From: Geodermatophilus nigrescens
GTDB taxonomy: Bacteria > Actinomycetota > Actinomycetes > Mycobacteriales > Geodermatophilaceae
Assembly (NCBI RefSeq): GCF_900129495.1
Contig: NZ_FQVX01000001.1
Location: 1-64,000 of the forward strand
Reading direction: 5' to 3'
DNA length: 64,000 bases
Shown here: in pieces, positions 27,287 to 36,750 of the stretch
How positions within the stretch are numbered: the first letter of the stretch is position 1
How the letters are laid out: each line of letters starts with the position of its first letter
The notes under the pieces: generated by a model
What the model was told of the DNA's origin: nothing
Database searches by the model: none
The model's input: only the letters and a program-made list of their open reading frames with translations
Program-made: the position numbers and the translations under genes

Positions 27287-30200
27287 TCAGCAGAACTCGG
27301 CGAGCAGCGCCCGCGCGCGGGCGACGAACGGCGCGAAGCCGAACAGGTCGCACAGCTCCAGCGCCCGCTCCAGCTCCGCGGCCGCGCCCGGCTCGCCGAG
27401 CAGGCCGAGCACGCCGCCGCGGTAGAGCGCCGTCGGGCCGAGCACCGTCGTCCCGGCCCACAGGACCACCACCGTGTCGCCGTAGGAGCGCAGCGCGGGC
27501 AGCACGGTGGCGGCGAGGTCGCGGGCGCGCAGCTCCAGGGCGACGTCGGCCAGCAGGACGGTGCGCACCGGCTCGCGGGCGCCGTGCGCGGGGAAGCCCA
27601 GCCACCGCTCGACGGCGGCGCGGGACGCCCCGGTGCGGCCGGCCTGCGCGTGCGCCTGGGCGAGCACCGCCAGCCAGCCGGGGTCCACCGTGGCCGCCAG
27701 GTCGACCACCTCGGGCACCAGGTCGGGCATCCGCCGCTCGTGCCAGGCGGCGATGCCCTCGATCGTCTGGCGGGACATGCGGGTGACGTCCGCGGCGGCC
27801 GGGGAGGTGGTGGGCGCGTCGGCGACGGCGGCGTCGGCCAGCCGGCGCGCGCCGTCGGCGTCGCCGCGGGCCAGCGCCAGGCCGGCCGACCACCAGGCGT
27901 CGAGCTGCAGCAGGTCGCCGTCGCCGCGGCGGGTGGCCAGCTCGGTGAACCGCCGGCTGACCACCGCCGCCTCCTCCGCCTGCGCGGTCTCGGTGAGCGC
28001 GCAGCGCAGCAGGTGCAGCGCGGTCGCCTCGGCCGCCGGGTCGCCGGTGGACTCGCGCAGCATCGTCCGGGCCAGCGCCACCCGGCCGGCTGCGTGCGCC
28101 GGCGTCCAGTCGGCGACGAACCGGGCCACCCGCGCCCGCGGGCGCGCGGTGGGCGAGTCGCCGGCCGCGGCCAGTGCCCGGTCGGCCAGCTCGCGGCCGC
28201 CGGGCTCGCCGGAGGAGGACCGCTGCACCGCCAGCGCGGCGAGCACCGCCGAGGCGAGCGCGGGCGGCAGCTCCCCGGCGCGGGCGGCGGCCTCCTCCAG
28301 CAGCGCGACGTCGGTGGCGGCGGGCGCGCCCACCGACGCCCAGTAGCCGCCCACCCCGCCCCCGGCCGAGGCGACGGCGGCGCGGGCCAGCCGGGCGGGG
28401 TCGTCGGCGGCGCGGGCGAGGCCGGCGGCGGTGCGCAGCTCGGCGCCGCTGTCCTCCAGCAGGCCCAGCCGGCGCAGCCCCTCGCCGCGGAGCAGGTGCA
28501 GGTCGGCCCCGAGCGCGGAGGCGCCGGCCGGGACGTGCGCCAGCCCCCGCCCGGCGAGCGCGACCGCCTCGTCGACGCCGGCCCGGTCGAGGGCCTCACC
28601 GGCGGCGCGGAGGCAGGCGCGGGCGGCCCGCTCGTCCGGCCCGCCGGCGGCGGCCTCGCTGCGGTGCACGGCGATGGCCCCGGCGGAGGTGGCCGCGGCC
28701 GGCCCGTCCTCCAGCGCCGCGGCGAGCCGGCCGTGGACGGCGGCGCGCTCGACCGGGCCGAGGTCGGCCAGCAGGACCTCCCGCACCAGGTCGTGCGCCA
28801 CCCGCACCCGGCCGGGCGTCGTCTCCAGCAGCAGCCCGGTGCGCAGGGCCGCCGTCACCCCGGCGGGGTCGCCGGGGCCGAGCGCCGCGCCGAGCAGCGC
28901 CAGCGACACCTCCCGCCCGGCGACGGCGGCGGTGGCCAGCACGCGCTGCGCGCCGGCCGGGAGGGCGGCCACCCGCAGCCGGACGACGTCGCGCACGCCC
29001 GCCGGGACGGCGGGACCGGACGGAGCGGGCAGCGCGGCGAGCTCGGTGACGAAGAACGGGTTGCCGCCGGTGCGCGCGGTGAGCGCGGCGGCGTCCTCGG
29101 CGGGGGCGCCGCGCAGCTCCCCGACCAGGTCGGCGACCTCGTCGGCCGCCAGGCCGCCCAGGCGCAGCCGGCGCGCACCGGGCAGGCGGGCCGCGGCGCC
29201 GAGCACCCGCGACAGCGCCGCGTCGCCGGTGGCCTCCTCGCGGCAGGTGACGGCGAGGAGCACCCGGCTGTCGTGCAGCTGGGACAGCACCACCTCCAGC
29301 ACGTGCAGGGAGTCGCGGTCGGCCCACTGCAGGTCGTCGAGGACGACGAGCAGCGGCGCGTCGGCCCCGAGCGCGTGCAGCCGGCGGGCGGTGTCCAAGC
29401 CGAGCGCGAAGCGGGCGCCGGTGTCGGAGCCGAGCGCCGCCTCGGGCAGACCGCCCAGCACCTGCTGCCACGGCCAGTACGGCGGCGCCCCGCCGATCTC
29501 GGCGCAGCGCCCCCAGCGCACCGCCGCCCCGGCGCGGGCGGCGAAGGCCTCGACCAGCCGGGTCTTGCCGATGCCGGGCTCGCCGGTGACCACGACGGCG
29601 GTGCCGCGCCCGGCGGAGGCCGCCGACCAGGCGGCGCCGAGGGCGGCCAGCTCGGCGGGCCGGCCGACGAAGCCGTCCGTGGCGGGCCCCGGCGGGGCGG
29701 GCGCGGGCGGAGGAGGTGCCGCGCCGGGCGCTCGGGCGGGCGCCGGCCTCGCGCCGAGCGCGGGGTCCTGGCGCAGCACCGCGGCCTCGAGGTCGCGCAG
29801 CTCGGCGGAGGGGTCGAGTCCCAGCTCGTCGGCGATCCGCTCCCGGACGCGGCGCAGCACGTCCAGGGCGTCGGCCTGCCGCCCCGCGCGGACCAGCGCC
29901 CGGGCCAGCAGGCCGGCGGTGCGCTCCCGAAGCGGGGACACCGCCACCGCCTCGGTGAGGCCGGGCACCAGCTCCGCGCCGCCGCCGAGCGCCAGCCGCG
30001 CCTCGGCCAGCCGCTCGACGGCGACCCGCCGCAGCTCCTCGAGCCGGGCGACCACAGGGACGACGTCGTCGACGTCGGCCACGTCGGCGTAGGGGCGGTC
30101 CTGCCAGCGGGCGAGCGCCTCGGGCAGCAGCCGTGCGGCCTCCCGGTCGTCGCCGGAGGTGCCCGCGGTGACCAGGTCGGCGAAGGCGTGCGCGTCGACG

Positions 30201-30505
30201 GCGGTGCGCGGGAGGACCAGCGCGTAGCCGTCACCGCGGGTGACCAGGACCTCCGCGTCGCGGGCGCCGCGGCCCGGGTCGACCAGCCGGCGCAGGCGGC
30301 TGACGTGCCCCTGCAGCGTCGTCGTGGCGGTGGCCGGCGGGGCCCCGCGCCACAGCCGGTCGGCGAGCGCGCCCGCCGGGACGGTCCGGCCCTCGGCCGC
30401 CGCGAGCAGCGCCAGGACCTCGGCGGGCCGGCGCCCGCCGAGGTCCAGCTCGGCGCCGTCCCGGGCCAGCCGGGTCGGCCCGAGGACGTCCAGCCGCAGC
30501 TCCAC
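27287..30505 (-). CDS. Large AfsR/SARP-type regulator with BTAD and AAA ATPase
   Basis: This 1072-residue protein has an OmpR-type winged helix (about 1-95), a bacterial transcriptional activation domain (about 100-250, ending LRDLEAAVLRQDP) and a Pro/Ala linker. An AAA/STAND ATPase follows, with Walker A GEPGIGKTR at 308-316 and Walker B LLVVLDDLQWAD at 385-396. About 600 residues of TPR-like helical repeats come last. No LuxR helix-turn-helix is present at the C terminus. Such proteins integrate signals to activate secondary-metabolism or stress genes. TACCCT lies 8 bases before the GTG at 30505. The target is unknown; the nearest candidate is the CPBP gene 39 bases upstream of its start. 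Confidence 0.9.
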   Translation of the reverse strand: MELRLDVLGPTRLARDGAELDLGGRRPAEVLALLAAAEGRTVPAGALADRLWRGAPPATATTTLQGHVSRLRRLVDPGRGARDAEVLVTRGDGYALVLPRTAVDAHAFADLVTAGTSGDDREAARLLPEALARWQDRPYADVADVDDVVPVVARLEELRRVAVERLAEARLALGGGAELVPGLTEAVAVSPLRERTAGLLARALVRAGRQADALDVLRRVRERIADELGLDPSAELRDLEAAVLRQDPALGARPAPARAPGAAPPPPAPAPPGPATDGFVGRPAELAALGAAWSAASAGRGTAVVVTGEPGIGKTRLVEAFAARAGAAVRWGRCAEIGGAPPYWPWQQVLGGLPEAALGSDTGARFALGLDTARRLHALGADAPLLVVLDDLQWADRDSLHVLEVVLSQLHDSRVLLAVTCREEATGDAALSRVLGAAARLPGARRLRLGGLAADEVADLVGELRGAPAEDAAALTARTGGNPFFVTELAALPAPSGPAVPAGVRDVVRLRVAALPAGAQRVLATAAVAGREVSLALLGAALGPGDPAGVTAALRTGLLLETTPGRVRVAHDLVREVLLADLGPVERAAVHGRLAAALEDGPAAATSAGAIAVHRSEAAAGGPDERAARACLRAAGEALDRAGVDEAVALAGRGLAHVPAGASALGADLHLLRGEGLRRLGLLEDSGAELRTAAGLARAADDPARLARAAVASAGGGVGGYWASVGAPAATDVALLEEAAARAGELPPALASAVLAALAVQRSSSGEPGGRELADRALAAAGDSPTARPRARVARFVADWTPAHAAGRVALARTMLRESTGDPAAEATALHLLRCALTETAQAEEAAVVSRRFTELATRRGDGDLLQLDAWWSAGLALARGDADGARRLADAAVADAPTTSPAAADVTRMSRQTIEGIAAWHERRMPDLVPEVVDLAATVDPGWLAVLAQAHAQAGRTGASRAAVERWLGFPAHGAREPVRTVLLADVALELRARDLAATVLPALRSYGDTVVVLWAGTTVLGPTALYRGGVLGLLGEPGAAAELERALELCDLFGFAPFVARARALLAEFC

Positions 30506-30543
30506 GGCGCAGGAGGGTAGGTGCTCGCGGCCCGTTCCCGCGG

Positions 30544-31440
30544 TCAGCCGGCGACCGTGCCGCCGCCGGGCGCCCGCCGCAGCGGGGCGACCCGCCACCA
30601 GGCGAGGGCGGCCAGCAGCAGGGTGACCGCGCCCATGGCGCCGGTCTCGGTGGAGAGCCACTCGGTGGGCCCGCTGTCGGCCGTGAGGGGCGCGAGCACG
30701 TGGTAGAGCAGCGCGTTGAGCACCGCGTGCGCCAGCACGCCCGGCCAGATGCCCCAGCGCAGCTGCATGCTCGCGAGCACCGCGCCGAGGGAGGTCGTGC
30801 CCAGCGTCAGGCAGGCCAGCGCGAAGACCACCGGGACACCCGCGGGCGCCCCGCCGACGAAGAGCACCAGCGGCCAGTGGAACAGCGACCACGCCAGCCC
30901 GCTGACCAGGACGACGGTGCGCGGGCCCGCCACCTGCGCGAGGCGCTGCACGAGCAGGCCGCGCCAGCCGACGTCCTCGGCCAGCGCGAGCGCCACGTAG
31001 GGCAGCACCAGCACGGTCAGGCCGAGCGGCAGCACCGGGCCGACCGCGCCGGAGGCGAAGCCGGCCAGGCCGGTGACCCACAGCAGGACGCCGGCGGCCA
31101 GCGTGGGCAGCAGCGCCCACAGCCACGCGGTGCCGAGGCTGCGCAGCGACGTCCGGCGGACGCCCCAGTCCGGCCGGCGCAGCGTCCCGGTGGCGACCAG
31201 GCGGGCGACGACGGCGGCCAGCAGCGGGATGAGCGCCTGCCCGAACAGCAGCGCCTGCACCAGCGGCGGCGCCTCGTCGAGACGGGTGACGTCGGCGCCG
31301 GCGGCCGCGGCGACCGAGGTGGTGACGGTGAGCAGGGCGGCGACGACGGCGAGGAAGACGCCGATCTCCCGCCACGGGGACGGGCGGACGGCGGGCGCCG
31401 GTGCGGCGGCCACCGCGGGGGTGGACAGCGAGGAGGTCAT
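30544..31440 (-). CDS. CPBP-family intramembrane metalloprotease homologue
   Basis: This 298-residue membrane protein has about eight hydrophobic segments. It carries the three Abi/CPBP motifs: EDVGWRGLL (glutamate and Arg), SLFHWPLV and HAVLNALLY. The first motif has Glu-Asp in place of the usual Glu-Glu, so activity needs care. GAGCGT ends 7 bases before the ATG on the minus strand, with no ribosome-binding site. It is transcribed towards the BTAD regulator and divergently from a small cupin-like gene. Confidence 0.88.
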   Translation of the reverse strand: MTSSLSTPAVAAAPAPAVRPSPWREIGVFLAVVAALLTVTTSVAAAAGADVTRLDEAPPLVQALLFGQALIPLLAAVVARLVATGTLRRPDWGVRRTSLRSLGTAWLWALLPTLAAGVLLWVTGLAGFASGAVGPVLPLGLTVLVLPYVALALAEDVGWRGLLVQRLAQVAGPRTVVLVSGLAWSLFHWPLVLFVGGAPAGVPVVFALACLTLGTTSLGAVLASMQLRWGIWPGVLAHAVLNALLYHVLAPLTADSGPTEWLSTETGAMGAVTLLLAALAWWRVAPLRRAPGGGTVAG

Positions 31441-31538
31441 GGCGGCCACGCTCGGTGACCGGGCTGGTCGGGTGCTGGTCGCCGGCTGGCGCGGCGCCGA
31501 CCAGCGGCCCACCAGCGCGCGGGCGCACCGTGCGGGAC

Positions 31539-31916
31539 ATGGAGCCGATCGACGCCGTCCTCCCCGGCGCGCAGGTGCTGACCCTCCCGGCGGGTACCCC
31601 GGCGCACCGCTACCTCGCCCGCCGCGCCGACCTGGTGCTCGTCGTCCTGGAGGGGGCGCCGGCGCTCGCGGTCGGGGCGGGCCCGCCGCAGGCCCGCCCG
31701 GCCGGCTCGGTCGTCGTCTGCCCGCGGGGGGTGACCTGGTCGGTCGCCGGTGGCCCGGCGCCCGCCCGGCTGGCCGCCGTCGGCTTCCCGTCGGGGCCGG
31801 AGCGGACGCTCGCCGCCCTCGTCGGACCGCCGCCGCTGGACGGCGCCGCTCTCGTGGCCGCCGCGGCCGACGGCGGCCTGGAGGTCGTGCTGGAGCCGCT
31901 GCGGCGGGTGCCGTGA
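31539..31916 (+). CDS. Small cupin-like protein of unknown function
   Basis: This 125-residue protein starts MEPIDAVLPGAQVLTLPAGT and contains a GSVVVCPRGVTWSV segment like the second strand motif of cupins. The metal-binding histidines of enzymatic cupins are absent. CACCGT ends 7 bases before the ATG, a leaderless-type arrangement. I do not recognise a specific family. It sits between the divergent CPBP gene and the malic enzyme gene. Confidence 0.55.
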   Translation: MEPIDAVLPGAQVLTLPAGTPAHRYLARRADLVLVVLEGAPALAVGAGPPQARPAGSVVVCPRGVTWSVAGGPAPARLAAVGFPSGPERTLAALVGPPPLDGAALVAAAADGGLEVVLEPLRRVP

Positions 31917-31956
31917 CCACTGTGACCGGAACCACGTCCGGCTCCGGTCGCGGTGT

Positions 31957-31962
31957 CACGAT
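31957..31962 (+). promoter_or_regulatory. Probable -10 hexamer of the malic enzyme gene (leaderless)
   Basis: CACGAT is followed by 6 bases and then the GTG at 31969, with no Shine-Dalgarno sequence. The same CACGAT-N6 spacing occurs before the DUF309 and acyl-CoA synthetase genes in this window. Confidence 0.45.
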
Positions 31963-31968
31963 GGTCCG

Positions 31969-33489
31969 GTGAGCACCGACACCGCTCCCTCCACCGGCAC
32001 CGCTCCCTCCACCGCCACCGGCGACAGCGCGCCCGGCGAGCCGGCCGCTGCGCCCCGCGGGCCGGTCACCTCGGCGTCCTACTCGATCACCGTGCGGCTG
32101 ACCGCCGACGGCGACCCGGCGTCCATCGGCCGGATCGCCACCGCGGTGGGCACCGCCGGCGGGGCGGTGACCGCGATCGACGTCGTCGACTCCCGCTCCG
32201 ACGGGCTCACCGTCGACGTCACCTGCTCGGCCGCGGACGCCGCCCACTCCGAGGAGATGGTCGACGCGCTGCGCGCCGTCCCCGGCGTGGCGGTGCGCAA
32301 GGTCAGCGACCGCACCTTCCTGCTGCACCTCGGCGGCAAGCTGGAGGTGGCCTCCAAGGTGCCGCTCAAGACCCGCGACGACCTGTCGATGGCCTACACG
32401 CCGGGCGTCGCGCGGGTGTGCCTCGCGCTGGCCGAGCACCCCGAGGACGTGCGGCGGCTGACCATCAAGGGCAACACCGTCGCCGTCGTCACCGACGGCT
32501 CGGCGGTCCTCGGTCTCGGCGACCTCGGGCCCGGCGCGGCGTTGCCGGTCATGGAGGGCAAGGCGGCGCTGTTCAAGCGGTTCGCCGACATCGACGCCTG
32601 GCCGATCTGCCTGGACACCCAGGACGTCGACGAGATCGTGCGCACCGTCGAGCTGATCGCGCCCGGCTTCGGCGGGATCAACCTCGAGGACATCGCCGCG
32701 CCCCGCTGCTTCGAGATCGAGGCCCGGCTGCGCGAGCGGCTCGACGTCCCCGTCTTCCACGACGACCAGCACGGGACGGCGATCGTCGCGCTGGCCGCCC
32801 TGCGCAACGCCCTGCGCGTCGTGGACAAGCAGCTGCCCGACGTGCGGATCGTCGTCGCCGGGGCGGGCGCCGCCGGGACGGCGATCGTGCACCTGCTGCT
32901 GGAGGCCGGCGCCGGGCAGGTGCTGGTGTGGGACCGCGAGGGCATCCTCTCGCCGGACGACGAGCGGCTGTCCCCAGCCAAGCTCGCGCTGGCCCGGCGG
33001 ACCAACCCCGCGTGCACGCGCGGCGACCTGCCCGCCGCGCTGGCCGGCGCCGACGTCTTCATCGGGGTGAGCGCCGGCAACGTGCTGCCGGTCGAGGCGC
33101 TGGCCGGCATGGCCGAGCGCGCGGTGGTGTTCCCGATGGCCAACCCGACGCCGGAGGTCGACCCGGTGCGGGCGCGCCAGTACGCCTCCGTCGTCGCCTC
33201 GGGCCGGTCGGACCTGCCCAACCAGATCAACAACGTGCTGGCCTTCCCCGGCGTGTTCCGCGGCCTGCTCGACGCCCGCGCCACGGAGATCAGCACCGGC
33301 ATGCTGCTGGCCGCCGCCGAGGCGCTCTCGGCGCTGGTGCGCGACGACCAGCTCAACGCCAACTACGTCATCCCGAGCGTGTTCGACCCGGCGGTCACGC
33401 CCGCGGTGGCCGCCGCCGTCGCCGACCAGGCCCGCGCCGAGCCGGGCGCGACCGCCCCCGTCACCGACCGGATGAGCTCGAGCGGCTGA
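31969..33489 (+). CDS. NAD(P)-dependent malic enzyme with N-terminal ACT domain
   Basis: This 506-residue protein has a Ser/Thr/Ala-rich lead (residues 1-38), an ACT domain (about 38-110, YSITVRLTADGDPASIG onward) and a malic enzyme core. The core shows AYTPGVARVC, TDGSAVLGLGDLGP, MEGKAALFKRFADID, INLEDIAAPRCFEIE and VFHDDQHGTAIV, followed by a Rossmann GAGAAGTA. It decarboxylates malate to pyruvate in the cytoplasm. The ACT domain suggests allosteric control by a small ligand. The 3' end carries a 21-bp tandem duplication across the stop codon. Confidence 0.95.
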   Translation: MSTDTAPSTGTAPSTATGDSAPGEPAAAPRGPVTSASYSITVRLTADGDPASIGRIATAVGTAGGAVTAIDVVDSRSDGLTVDVTCSAADAAHSEEMVDALRAVPGVAVRKVSDRTFLLHLGGKLEVASKVPLKTRDDLSMAYTPGVARVCLALAEHPEDVRRLTIKGNTVAVVTDGSAVLGLGDLGPGAALPVMEGKAALFKRFADIDAWPICLDTQDVDEIVRTVELIAPGFGGINLEDIAAPRCFEIEARLRERLDVPVFHDDQHGTAIVALAALRNALRVVDKQLPDVRIVVAGAGAAGTAIVHLLLEAGAGQVLVWDREGILSPDDERLSPAKLALARRTNPACTRGDLPAALAGADVFIGVSAGNVLPVEALAGMAERAVVFPMANPTPEVDPVRARQYASVVASGRSDLPNQINNVLAFPGVFRGLLDARATEISTGMLLAAAEALSALVRDDQLNANYVIPSVFDPAVTPAVAAAVADQARAEPGATAPVTDRMSSSG

Positions 33490-33518
33490 CGCCGGGACTC
33501 GAGCGGCTGACGCCGGGG
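33477..33518. repeat. 21-bp tandem duplication across the malic enzyme stop codon
   Basis: CTCGAGCGGCTGACGCCGGG followed by A fills 33477-33497. The same 20 bases followed by G fill 33498-33518. The first copy encodes the last residues and the TGA stop at 33487-33489. The second copy is untranslated. It looks like a recent slippage or unequal-exchange event. Confidence 0.85.
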
Positions 33519-33579
33519 CTCCACCCGGGTGGGGGACGGTGATTGGCCGCGGTGTCGTCCGGAGGACGACGATGTCACC

Positions 33580-34434
33580 GTGCCCGAGTTGCCCGAGGTG
33601 GAGGCCCTGGCGGCGTTCCTCCGCGAGAACGCCGTCGGCCGGGTGGTCGCGCGCACCGACCTGACCGGCCTCCAGGCGCTGAAGACGTTCGACCCGCCGC
33701 TGTCGGCGCTGTCCGGCCTGGAGGTCACCGGCGCCTCCCGGCACGGCAAGTTCCTCGACCTCGAGGTCTCCGGCCTGCACCTCGTCGTCCACCTGGCCCG
33801 CGCCGGGTGGCTGCACTGGCGCACCGCCCTGCCCGCCGCGCCGCCCAAGCCCGGCAAGGGGCCGCTCGCCCTGCGCGTGCACCTCGATGACGGGAACGGC
33901 TTCGACCTCACCGAGCAGGGCACCCGCAAGGGCCTCGCCGTCTACGTCGTCCGCTCGCCGGCCGAGGTGCCGGGGATCGAGCGGCTCGGCCCCGACGCCC
34001 TCGAGGTCGACGGCGACACCTTCGCCCGGCTGATGGCCGGCCGCTCCGGCCAGGTCAAGGGCGCGCTGACCGACCAGACCCTGCTGTCGGGCATCGGCAA
34101 CGCCTACTCCGACGAGATCCTGCACGTCGCCCGGCTCTCGCCGTTCAAGATGGCCGACAAGCTCACTGACGACGAGGTCCTGCGGCTGCACGACGCCGTC
34201 CGGGCGGTGCTGACCGACGCCCTGCAGCGCCAGGTCGGGCAGCAGGCGGCGACCCTCAAGGGCGAGAAGCGCTCGGGCCTGCAGGTGCACGCGCGCACCG
34301 GCCTGCCCTGTCCCGTCTGCGGGGACACCGTCCGCGAGGTCAGCTTCGCCGACACCTCGCTGCAGTACTGCCCGACCTGCCAGACCGGCGGCAAGCCGCT
34401 GGCCGACCGCCGGATGAGCAAGCTGCTGCGCTGA
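33580..34434 (+). CDS. Fpg/Nei-family DNA glycosylase
   Basis: This 284-residue protein begins (M)PELPEVEAL, so Pro2 is the Schiff-base nucleophile and Glu3 the acid of the Fpg/Nei family. GASRHGKFLDL and QVKGALTDQTLLSGIGNAY (helix-two-turn-helix) follow. The C-terminal zinc finger is CPVCGDTV...CPTCQTGG. It would excise oxidised bases. The GTG at 33580 is preceded by GACGAT with a 6-base gap, so the transcript may be leaderless. Length is normal. Which of Fpg, Nei or an actinobacterial third type it is cannot be decided by eye. Confidence 0.93.
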   Translation: MPELPEVEALAAFLRENAVGRVVARTDLTGLQALKTFDPPLSALSGLEVTGASRHGKFLDLEVSGLHLVVHLARAGWLHWRTALPAAPPKPGKGPLALRVHLDDGNGFDLTEQGTRKGLAVYVVRSPAEVPGIERLGPDALEVDGDTFARLMAGRSGQVKGALTDQTLLSGIGNAYSDEILHVARLSPFKMADKLTDDEVLRLHDAVRAVLTDALQRQVGQQAATLKGEKRSGLQVHARTGLPCPVCGDTVREVSFADTSLQYCPTCQTGGKPLADRRMSKLLR

Positions 34435-34493
34435 GAGCGGTCCCAGTCCGCGGAGGGGGTCCGCCGGCGCCCCGGGGGTGGTACGACGGACCC

Positions 34494-35480
34494 GTGGCAG
34501 AGCGGCCGCCTCCCGTGGTGACCCTGGAGCACGTCGCGCGCGCGGCCGGGGTCTCGCGCGCGACGGTGTCCCGCGCGGTCACCGGCTCCGGGCCGGTGTC
34601 GGCCGACGCCCTGCGCCGGGTCCGCGCCGCCGCCGAGGCGCTGGGCTACGTGGCCGACCCGATCGCCCGGGCGCTGGCCCGCGGCACGGGCACGCGGCTC
34701 GTCGTCGCCATGACCGGCACCTCCGACGCGGTGCTGGACTGCGCCTACACCGGCCGGGTGCTGAGCACCGCCGCCCGCCTGCTGGCCCCCGAGGGCCTGG
34801 GCGTGGCGCTGCGCCGGCTGCCGCTGCACGCGCCCGCCGCCGAGCTCGACGCGCTCGCGCGTGACCGCACCGTCGGCGGCGTCGTCCTGGTGAACACCAC
34901 CGCCGAGGAGCTGGCCGCGGTGCCCCGGGAGCTGCGCGGCCGGGTCGTGTCGATCGGGGTGGGCAGCGCCGTCGTCCCCTCGGTCGACGTCGACGCCGCC
35001 GCGGCGGCCGCCGCCTCCGTCGCGCACCTCGTGCGGTCGGGGCGCCGCCGGATCGCGATGGTCACCGGCCCGGAGTGGCTGCCGTGCACCCGGCGGCCGG
35101 TGGCGGCCTTCCGCGCCGCCGTCGCCGCGGCCGGGCTGCCGGTGCGCACGGTCCCGGGCGGGTTCGACGCCGCGGCCGGGGCGGCCGGCGCGGAGGAGGT
35201 GCTCGCCCGGTGGCCCGACACCGACGCCGTCCTCGGCAGCTGTGACGACGTCGCCCTCGGCGTCCTCGCCGTCCTGCGTCGGCACGGCCGGCAGGTGCCC
35301 GGCGACGTCGCGGTCACCGGCTTCGACGACGCGCCGCTCGCCGAGGTCACCGACCTGACGACGGCGACCCACCCGGTCGAGCGGATCACCGACGCGGCCG
35401 TGCGGGCGGTGCTGACCGGCGCCCCGGCGGACGGGACGCTGTTCTTCCCCTCCGAGCTGGTCCTGCGCCGCAGCGCCTGA
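34494..35480 (+). CDS. LacI-family transcriptional regulator
   Basis: This 328-residue protein has the LacI helix-turn-helix VTLEHVARAAGVSRATVSRA (about residues 9-28) and the hinge GYVADPIARALARG. A periplasmic-binding-protein-like effector domain ends with PGDVAVTGFDDAPLAEVTDL. The effector is probably a sugar or nucleoside, but no transporter or catabolic gene is adjacent, so its targets lie elsewhere. TACGAC lies 6 bases upstream of the GTG. It converges with the next gene. Confidence 0.92.
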   Translation: MAERPPPVVTLEHVARAAGVSRATVSRAVTGSGPVSADALRRVRAAAEALGYVADPIARALARGTGTRLVVAMTGTSDAVLDCAYTGRVLSTAARLLAPEGLGVALRRLPLHAPAAELDALARDRTVGGVVLVNTTAEELAAVPRELRGRVVSIGVGSAVVPSVDVDAAAAAAASVAHLVRSGRRRIAMVTGPEWLPCTRRPVAAFRAAVAAAGLPVRTVPGGFDAAAGAAGAEEVLARWPDTDAVLGSCDDVALGVLAVLRRHGRQVPGDVAVTGFDDAPLAEVTDLTTATHPVERITDAAVRAVLTGAPADGTLFFPSELVLRRSA

Positions 35481-35483
35481 CCG

Positions 35484-36704
35484 TCAGCCGGCGAGCAACG
35501 AGGTCAGGCGCGACAGCAGCCGGGCGAACACCGCGCCGCCGACGCCGGCGTCGTCATCGGCGGTCCGCTCCTCCCCGGCGGGGTCGACGGCGCTCCACCA
35601 GTCCTCCAGCGGCGGCGGGGCCAGCACGTCGACCCGCTGACCCGGGCGGGGCACGAGCACCGGCACGTCGGGGCCGACGGCGGCCAGCAGCCGCTGCACC
35701 GGCTCCGCCCAGCGGTGGAAGGCCAGGTTGAACGTGGCCCAGTGCACCGGCAGGAGGGCGCGGCCGCCGAGGTCGCCGTGCGCGCGCACCGCCTGCTCGG
35801 GGTCCATGTGGATGTGCGCCCACGCGTCGTTGTAGGCGCCGATGGGCAGCAGCGTGAGGTCGAAGGGGCCCAGCCGCGCGCCGATGCCGGCGAAGGCGGG
35901 CGTGTAGCCGGTGTCGCCGCCGAAGAACACGCGGTGCCGCGGCCCGGCGACCACCCAGGACGACCACAGCGTGGTGTCGCGGGTGAGGTAGCGGCCGGAG
36001 AAGTGCCGCGCCTCGGTGCAGGTGATCGTCAGGGCGCCGACCGTCGTCGCGCCGTCCCAGTCCAGCTCGACGACGCGGTCGGCCGGGACGCCCCAGTGCC
36101 GCAGGTGCACGCCGACGCCGAGCGGGACGACGAACGGCGCGTCCTGCTGCTCGACCAGGGCCCGCACGGTGGGCAGGTCCAGGTGGTCGTAGTGGTCGTG
36201 CGAGATCAGCACCGCGTCGACGCGGGGGAGGGTCTCCACCGGGGCCGGCGGCTCGTGCAGGCGGGTGGGGCCGAACACCGGCGACGGCGAGACCCGGTGG
36301 CCCCACACCGGGTCGACCAGCACGCGGGCGCCGTCGACCTCCAGCAGCGCGCTCGAGTGCCCGAACCAGGTGACGGCGAGCTCGCCGGCCTCGGCCGGGA
36401 TCTCCGGGCGGGCCAGCGGCACCGGTCGGGCGGGCAGACCGACGTGCCGGTCGTCGTGCCACTGGCGCAGCAGCCCGCGGCGGGCGTTGGGCGGCGGCAG
36501 CGCCGGCGTGGGCAGCGTGTTGGAGAACCGGCCGCCCGACCACTGCGGGGAGCCGGCCACCGTCGGTCGGATCTCGCGGCGCCCGGCGCCGATCGCCGTC
36601 GGCAGGCCCCACGCGGCGCGGGCCAGGAAGCCGGCGGGCAGGGCGAGGGCGGCGGTCAGGGCGATGCGACGGGCTCGGCGCGGGGACGGCACGCCCCCCA
36701 GCAT
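35484..36704 (-). CDS. Metallo-beta-lactamase-fold hydrolase, NAPE-PLD/UlaG-like, exported or membrane-attached
   Basis: This 406-residue protein has an Arg-rich start followed by a hydrophobic helix (about residues 12-32). The zinc-binding fold carries TWFGHSSALLEVDG, the HxHxDH motif ISHDHYDHLD, FFGGDTGY and PVHWATFNLAFHRW. These are the marks of NAPE-PLD-like phospholipases and Zn-dependent hydrolases. The N-terminal RRARR could be a twin-arginine-like or stop-transfer element. The substrate is unknown. Confidence 0.88.
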   Translation of the reverse strand: MLGGVPSPRRARRIALTAALALPAGFLARAAWGLPTAIGAGRREIRPTVAGSPQWSGGRFSNTLPTPALPPPNARRGLLRQWHDDRHVGLPARPVPLARPEIPAEAGELAVTWFGHSSALLEVDGARVLVDPVWGHRVSPSPVFGPTRLHEPPAPVETLPRVDAVLISHDHYDHLDLPTVRALVEQQDAPFVVPLGVGVHLRHWGVPADRVVELDWDGATTVGALTITCTEARHFSGRYLTRDTTLWSSWVVAGPRHRVFFGGDTGYTPAFAGIGARLGPFDLTLLPIGAYNDAWAHIHMDPEQAVRAHGDLGGRALLPVHWATFNLAFHRWAEPVQRLLAAVGPDVPVLVPRPGQRVDVLAPPPLEDWWSAVDPAGEERTADDDAGVGGAVFARLLSRLTSLLAG

Positions 36705-36750
36705 CCCAGCCCTCGCCGGACGGGGGCTGCACGCCGGAGGGAGGTCGTCG

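Noticed and set aside
30544-34290. A 1248-codon leftward frame running from the Fpg/Nei gene to the CPBP gene
   Set aside because: Only 30544-31440 has membrane and CPBP features. The upstream part is antisense to the malic enzyme and glycosylase genes.
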